Of a stretch of DNA of 9,915 nt, positions 7,022 to 9,915 are shown in pieces; position 1 is the first letter of the stretch; the number at the start of each line of letters is the position of its first letter. The notes beneath the pieces are model-generated. The model saw nothing but the letters and a program-made list of their open reading frames with translations, was not told where the DNA came from and did no database searches. The translations under genes and the position numbers were made by a program. Source of the DNA: CAYXUW01 sp964468375 (lineage in GTDB: Bacteria > Planctomycetota > Phycisphaerae > Sedimentisphaerales > Anaerobacaceae); assembly GCA_964468375.1 (NCBI GenBank), contig CAYXUW010000089.1, forward strand, positions 1 to 9,915, in the 5' to 3' direction.

Positions 7022-7393
7022 TCACGGAGCTATAATAGTAACTAAGCTTACATTAGGTTCGTTATCGCCCCCCCAGCCGACAGTAACAGTAACTGTTTTG
7101 TACGAGTTGGCGTCCACCACGTTTGTGTTGCGGGTGTAGGTTACGCCGTCAAGAGGAACACTTTCCGGTGTATTGCTGTCCGTTATGGAGTCGTAACTGC
7201 CCGCTTTCAGGTTTTCTAATTGCTGGGCTGCGAGCTGAGCGGCTGAGCGGAGGTTTTTCTGCCGGTGAATCTGGCCTCTTGCTGAGGCAAAGAGCATGGA
7301 ACAGCCAACCACTACAATCGTTACAATCACGATAGCCAGTGCCACTTCAACCAGAGTCGTTGCTGCTGCATACCTGCGCCCTCTAACGGTCAT
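7022..7393 (-). CDS. Minor pseudopilin, GspI/PilV-like, with Ala at the cleavage site
   Basis: Small prepilin of 123 residues. RGRRYAAA|TTLVEVALAIVIVTIVV carries the basic leader, Glu16 at +5 and a long hydrophobic helix at 12-33. Alanine, not glycine, stands at -1. The stretch RSAAQLAAQQLENLKAGSYD at 49-68 is the typical AxxLAxxxLE region after the helix in GspI/PilV. The C-terminal TVTVTVGWGGDNEPNVSLVT forms the last strands of the family, where a Trp in V-x-W-x is common. It is first in the minor-pilin operon, with a strong ribosome site AAGGAGGA at 7399-7406, five bases before the ATG, and a good promoter just upstream. The I-type pseudopilin nucleates the tip complex in type II secretion; here the same role is inferred. 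Confidence 0.78.
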   Translation of the reverse strand: MTVRGRRYAAATTLVEVALAIVIVTIVVVGCSMLFASARGQIHRQKNLRSAAQLAAQQLENLKAGSYDSITDSNTPESVPLDGVTYTRNTNVVDANSYKTVTVTVGWGGDNEPNVSLVTIIAP

Positions 7394-7445
7394 AATTGTC
7401 CTCCTTACGCACGCCTGACGGCGGAATCTTTTGTGTCCCTGTTGT

Positions 7446-7473
7446 ATAATAGAAGAAATCGCTCTCTTTTCAA
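7446..7473 (-). promoter_or_regulatory. Sigma-70-type promoter of the minor-pilin operon
   Basis: On the minus strand TTGAAA (7473-7468, 5 of 6 to TTGACA) is followed after 16 bases by TATTAT (7451-7446, 5 of 6 to TATAAT). A start of transcription near 7438 would give a leader of about 45 bases with the AAGGAGGA ribosome site before the GspI-like gene. It is the best promoter-like sequence I see in the window. Confidence 0.55.
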
Positions 7474-7483
7474 CCTATAAAGA

Positions 7484-7528
7484 AGAGCTTAGAATGCGGG
7501 ACAAATGCTTTTTCCTCTTTTAAGCTCT
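7484..7528 (-). terminator. Long inverted repeat, possible terminator of the pilin transcript
   Basis: Perfect eight-base arms AGAGCTTA (7484-7491) and TAAGCTCT (7521-7528) enclose 29 bases. On the minus strand the second arm is followed by the T-rich TCTTCTTTAT. It lies after the pilin genes and just before the minor-pilin promoter, as a terminator would. The long loop and the interrupted T-run make it an atypical terminator; an operator or processing site is the alternative. Confidence 0.35.
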
Positions 7529-7711
7529 ACTAAATAAAATATACATTATAAATCTGTTAAAGCAAAAATTTGCCTCGGACGCGTTGAGAATTTTTACTCG
7601 CCGCCTGCGAAGGCACTTATTTATTCGGACCAAATAAAAAATAAAAGAGCGAGAAACTTTACAGATTCGACGGCGTCCACGTCCCGTTTTCGTCCAATTT
7701 CTATCTGCCGG

Positions 7712-7732
7712 TGCTTAACCCCCGGATAAGCA
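7712..7732 (-). repeat. Post-pilin hairpin element, copy downstream of pilin 2
   Basis: Stem TGCTTA / TAAGCA with arms at 7712-7717 and 7727-7732, enclosing nine bases with a further CC/GG pairing on the transcript. It sits about 17 bases after the pilin stop. The same element occurs after the other pilin, with only two changed bases, both inside the loop. There is no U-tract, so it would protect or process the mRNA rather than terminate. That function is an inference. Confidence 0.4.
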
Positions 7733-7749
7733 ATTCATCACCATAGATT

Positions 7750-8157
7750 TTAGTCGTGGTCCCAATCACCGAGATGGTTCAGTGTGTAGTACGTCGGATC
7801 CAATGAGTTGCAGTCGCATCGGATAGTATACTGCAGTTGGGGATTGGCTGACTCGCTAAAAGACGAGCTTGTAATCGAATAGTTATTCTCGTCGAAATAT
7901 GTCCCGTCGAGGTCGCCGGAAGAGAATCCCAAGTCACCAAAATCGGGTAAATTGGTTCCATACGTTCCATCCTCGCTTTTCTCGGCGCTATAGGCACGCA
8001 GCGCCGTGGCGATAGAACTCATTCCTGATCGTGCCTCCGTCCACTTCGCTGAACTGATACGGCCTCGCATCATCGGAATTGCAACAGCAGCCAAGATGCC
8101 GACGATGAGAACGACCACCATCAGTTCAATTATAGTAAAACCCTTTTTTACTTCCAT
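7750..8157 (-). CDS. Major-pilin-type prepilin, copy 2
   Basis: Type IV prepilin of 135 residues. Leader MEVKKG, cleavage after Gly6, mature FTIIELMVVVLIVGILAAVA with Glu5, then PMMRGRISSAKW. The soluble part has a polar, Asp/Ser/Gly-rich stretch, a QYTIRCDCNSLDPTYY segment whose only two cysteines form a Cys-Asp-Cys, and an acidic end (LGDWDHD). The short mature length and near-canonical N-terminus fit a major pilin or the GspG pseudopilin; GspG in type II secretion is similar in size. About 79 percent of residues are identical to the neighbouring copy (28 differences in 135). The start ATG at 8157 follows a modest AAAGGG site. Downstream are the hairpin and a long intergenic region. Confidence 0.88.
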   Translation of the reverse strand: MEVKKGFTIIELMVVVLIVGILAAVAIPMMRGRISSAKWTEARSGMSSIATALRAYSAEKSEDGTYGTNLPDFGDLGFSSGDLDGTYFDENNYSITSSSFSESANPQLQYTIRCDCNSLDPTYYTLNHLGDWDHD

Positions 8158-8176
8158 ATTTTGCCCTTTGTGCTAT
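8158..8176 (-). repeat. Pilin leader motif (ATAGCACA...GGGCAAAAT), copy at pilin 2
   Basis: On the minus strand the 19 bases directly before the pilin 2 ATG read ATAGCACAAAGGGCAAAAT. They match the sequence at 8841-8860, just after the PilC stop, in 17 of 20 positions with one single-base gap. The element includes the putative ribosome site of pilin 2. It may be a duplicated leader or a shared regulatory site; chance cannot be excluded at this length. Confidence 0.35.
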
Positions 8177-8183
8177 CCTGCAG

Positions 8184-8193
8184 NNNNNNNNNN
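8184..8193. other. Assembly gap of 10 N
   Basis: Ten undetermined bases stand between the two pilin copies. The size may be a placeholder. Its place between two near-identical repeats is where a short-read assembler would break, so missing or collapsed extra copies are possible. Confidence 0.95.
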
Positions 8194-8240
8194 GATTCGG
8201 GCTTTTGGTGGTTACACCCTGCTCCCTTATCCATTCTCAG

Positions 8241-8687
8241 GTGCTTAACCCCGAGATAAGCAATTCATCACCATAGATTTTAGTCGTGCCCCCAAGCACC
8301 ATCATGGTTCAGTGTGTAATACGTCGGATCCAATGTGTTGCAGTCGCATCGGATAGTATACTGCAGCTGGGGATTGGCTGACTCGCTAAAAGACGAGCTT
8401 GAAATCGAATAGTTACTCTCGTCGAAATATGTTCCGTCGAGGTCGCCAGAAGCAAATCCCAAATCACTAAAAGACGGTAGACTAGATCCGTACGATCCAT
8501 CCGTGCCCTGCTCGGCGCCATAGGCACGCAGCGCCGTGGCGATTGTGCCCAGTCCGGACCTTCCTTCTGACCACTTGGCTGCATCAATACGGCCCCGCAT
8601 AATCGGGATTGCCACCGCAGCCAAGATGCCGACGATGAGAACGACCACCATCAGCTCGATCAATGTAAAACCTTTTCTACTTTTCAT
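8241..8687 (-). repeat. Tandem duplication unit, copy 1 (pilin gene plus 39 bases of 3' flank)
   Basis: This is the partner of 7711-8157. The duplication includes the post-pilin hairpin (arms 8242-8247 and 8257-8262), but the leaders before the two start codons differ. Identity is highest in the stretch coding for the C-terminal half and in the part coding for the N-terminal helix, lowest in the middle. Confidence 0.85.
8280..8687 (-). CDS. Major-pilin-type prepilin, copy 1
   Basis: Type IV prepilin of 135 residues: leader MKSRKG, cleavage after Gly6, mature FTLIELMVVVLIVGILAAVA with Glu5, then PIMRGRIDAAKW. The soluble domain shares the Cys-Asp-Cys segment (QYTIRCDCNTLDPTYY) with copy 2 and differs mainly at residues 41-77. 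An upstream in-frame ATG at 8753 would add 22 residues before the leader. I prefer ATG 8687, because AAGGAG at 8695-8700 lies seven bases before it and the six-residue basic leader then has the same length as in copy 2. It follows the PilC gene after 182 bases. It would be the fibre subunit, inserted in the inner membrane and polymerised after processing by a prepilin peptidase not seen here. GspG is the alternative name. Confidence 0.9.
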   Translation of the reverse strand: MKSRKGFTLIELMVVVLIVGILAAVAIPIMRGRIDAAKWSEGRSGLGTIATALRAYGAEQGTDGSYGSSLPSFSDLGFASGDLDGTYFDESNYSISSSSFSESANPQLQYTIRCDCNTLDPTYYTLNHDGAWGHD

Positions 8688-8694
8688 TTTACTT

Positions 8695-8700
8695 CTCCTT
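8695..8700 (-). promoter_or_regulatory. Ribosome binding site AAGGAG deciding the pilin 1 start
   Basis: AAGGAG stands seven bases before ATG 8687. This selects the short leader over the 22-residue N-terminal extension possible from ATG 8753. Upstream in the same leader a hairpin GCTGC / GCAGC (arms 8734-8738 and 8747-8751) is seen, with no clear role. Confidence 0.7.
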
Positions 8701-8840
8701 AAAAAAAGTTTTAAATCCATTTTTTGGTTTAACGCTGCTAATCTTTGCAGCACGAGTTTTTGATTCTTTGTCTCTATCGGCTGTATTCATAAGCGACTGT
8801 ATTAGTTTTTTACCTTTTGCCCCCAATTCGACCTGTGCCG

Positions 8841-8860
8841 ATTTTGGCCCCCTGTGCTAT
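8841..8860 (-). repeat. Pilin leader motif, copy after pilC
   Basis: On the minus strand this reads ATAGCACAGGGGGCCAAAAT, ten bases after the PilC stop. It matches the leader directly before pilin 2 in 17 of 20 positions. No start codon follows it here. It could be a relic of an earlier pilin start or part of the pilin 1 leader. Confidence 0.3.
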
Positions 8861-8869
8861 TTGTTATAA

Positions 8870-9915
8870 CTACCCGGTTACCACGTCGGACATCGAGAAA
8901 ATCGGCAGATACAGCGCAAGAATTACGACCAGCACAATTCCTCCAATTGTTACAATCATTATCGGCTCGAGCATACTTGTCATAGTTGTTATGGCGGCGT
9001 CGACCTTCCGTTCATAATGGTCGCTGGTCCTCTCCAGCACCGAAGACAGCGAGCCGCTCTCTTCGCCGACGCGTATCATTTTTGTTACCATATTAGGGAA
9101 AAAACCGACCGCGGCCATACTCGTGGAGATGTTCGTGCCTCCGACAAGCTGCTCTCTGGTTTTTAATATGGCACCCTTGATAATATCGTTTTTGGTCATT
9201 CCGCTGAGAATATCGAATGCCTCAAGCACCGAAACACCTGAAACAATCAAAGTTGACATAGTTCTGCAGAATATTGCTACGAATGACTGATGGATTACAT
9301 TGCCGAAAAGGGGAAGGCGAAGAACAAGTTTGCTTAGCTGATAATGGCCTTTTGGGGTCTTGGAGATGAAAACCGGGATAAGTATCAAAGCAAGAACACC
9401 GCCGAGAATAAAATGCATCTGATGAGCCAGTATATCATAAACCCCCATAAAGCCCCTGGTAAAGGCAGGCAGTTTGCTGCCTAACTGTTCAAATATCAGC
9501 CGGAACCGCGGGACAATAAAGGTCATTATGAATATGACTATGAGCACAATAAAAGAAATCACAAAGATAGGATAAACCATGGCGCTTTTGACTTTTTTGG
9601 CCAGTTTGTCGCGGTTTTCGAAATATACCGCCAGTTTGCGCAGAACTTCAGGAAGGTTACCGCCTGTCTCGCCGGCTAATATCATCGAGCAAAACAAAGT
9701 ATTAAAAACCTTCGGGAATTGTGCGATGCTGTTTGAAAAAGTTTCGCCTTTCTGCACTTTCTCCAAAACCTGCTTCAGCACGTTTTGAATCTCCACATTT
9801 TCTATATCGTCACCGATAACCTCCAAAGCCGTAGTAATGGCGATTCCCCCTTCGGTCATTGTTGTCAGCTGCCAACAAAGCGCAGCGATGTCCGCTGATT
9901 TGACTCGCCTTCGAC
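8870..9915 (-). CDS. pilC: Inner-membrane platform protein PilC/GspF, C-terminal part, runs off right edge
   Basis: Polytopic platform protein on which the assembly motor acts; 347 residues are visible and the 5' end lies beyond 9915. The frame is open upstream of the ATG at 9859, and the residues before it (VKSADIAALCWQLTTM) belong to the conserved start of the first GspF domain, so 9859 is not the start. Both T2SSF domains are visible: the first with MTEGGIAITTALEVIGDD, the GETGGNLPEVL signature and helix YPIFVISFIVLIVIFIMTFI; the second with FVAIFCRTMSTLIVSGVSVL, the GEESGSLSSVLER signature and the last helix (PIMIVTIGGIVLVVILALYL). A middle helix lies at about visible residues 165-183. 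The family is about 400 residues, so some 50-60 are missing. GspF is the equivalent name if the system secretes. The motor ATPase gene would be expected beyond the right edge. Confidence 0.95.
   Translation of the reverse strand, partial: RRRVKSADIAALCWQLTTMTEGGIAITTALEVIGDDIENVEIQNVLKQVLEKVQKGETFSNSIAQFPKVFNTLFCSMILAGETGGNLPEVLRKLAVYFENRDKLAKKVKSAMVYPIFVISFIVLIVIFIMTFIVPRFRLIFEQLGSKLPAFTRGFMGVYDILAHQMHFILGGVLALILIPVFISKTPKGHYQLSKLVLRLPLFGNVIHQSFVAIFCRTMSTLIVSGVSVLEAFDILSGMTKNDIIKGAILKTREQLVGGTNISTSMAAVGFFPNMVTKMIRVGEESGSLSSVLERTSDHYERKVDAAITTMTSMLEPIMIVTIGGIVLVVILALYLPIFSMSDVVTG

Larger units (their letters stand above)
7394..7749. other. Intergenic region of 356 bases, no gene
   Basis: This AT-rich stretch lies between the second pilin and the minor-pilin operon. 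It holds the duplicated post-pilin hairpin at 7712-7732, a perfect TATAAT on the minus strand at 7550-7545 without a good -35, the inverted repeat at 7484-7528, and the promoter at 7446-7473. I found no supported reading frame or known RNA in it. Confidence 0.6.
7711..8157 (-). repeat. Tandem duplication unit, copy 2 (pilin gene plus 39 bases of 3' flank)
   Basis: This 447-base unit aligns without any indel to 8241-8687, at a constant offset of 530 bases. Identity is very uneven: over the 120 bases 7801-7920 only six bases differ by my count, whereas over 7921-7980 about 18 of 60 differ. Confidence 0.85.

Noticed and set aside
8688..8753. N-terminal extension of pilin 1 from the upstream ATG
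   Set aside because: A strong AAGGAG precedes ATG 8687, and the short basic leader is typical and equal in length to the other copy.
8820..8850. Possible sigma-54 promoter between pilC and pilin 1
   Set aside because: CGGCAC is followed by TTGGGG, but the required GG and GC do not stand at the ten-base spacing, so no -24/-12 element is claimed.

Overview
The window is one strand of genes: every protein-coding gene I can support lies on the minus strand, so transcription runs from right to left. It is a type IV pilus / type II secretion-like locus. In transcription order it holds the end of a PilC/GspF platform protein (right edge, partial), two tandem near-twin major-pilin-type genes, a GspI/PilV-like and a GspJ/PilW-like minor pseudopilin, a large PilX-type protein, then PilM, PilN, PilO, a ParA/Soj-family ATPase, a PilP/GspB-like bitopic protein, and the N-terminal part of a secretin (left edge, partial). 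No motor ATPase (PilB/PilT), prepilin peptidase, RNA gene, insertion sequence or CRISPR array is visible.

Organism: a Gram-negative (diderm) bacterium, because a secretin needs an outer membrane. The pilins, with MRGRI and AKW followed by IATALRAY after the hydrophobic helix, resemble what I remember from Planctomycetota of the Phycisphaerae type. That placement is from memory of the family and is unproven. A run of 10 N at 8184-8193 shows a scaffolded draft assembly, probably a metagenome bin.

Layout, right to left: (1) 8870-9915, platform protein. (2) 7711-8687, two pilin copies on a 530-base period with the assembly gap between them. (3) 7394-7749, an intergenic stretch with a long inverted repeat followed by the best sigma-70-type promoter of the window. 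(4) 4967-7393, a three-gene minor-pilin operon. (5) 4478-4966, an intergenic stretch with several short hairpins. (6) 1-4477, a tightly packed operon pilM-pilN-pilO-parA-pilP-like-secretin with gaps of 1-10 bases and one 14-base overlap, then 54 bases before the secretin.

How it fits together: PilC anchors the assembly motor and feeds pilins from the inner membrane. The two pilins would form the fibre, and the three minor pilins would prime or cap it. PilM (cytoplasmic, actin-like), PilN and PilO (inner membrane) and the PilP-like protein (spanning the inner membrane) form the alignment complex to the outer-membrane secretin. The unusual points are the ParA-like ATPase inside the pilMNOPQ order, and a PilP equivalent that is not a lipoprotein but has a long, basic, proline-rich cytoplasmic tail. 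Together they suggest a positioning module for the pilus machine. That is an inference.
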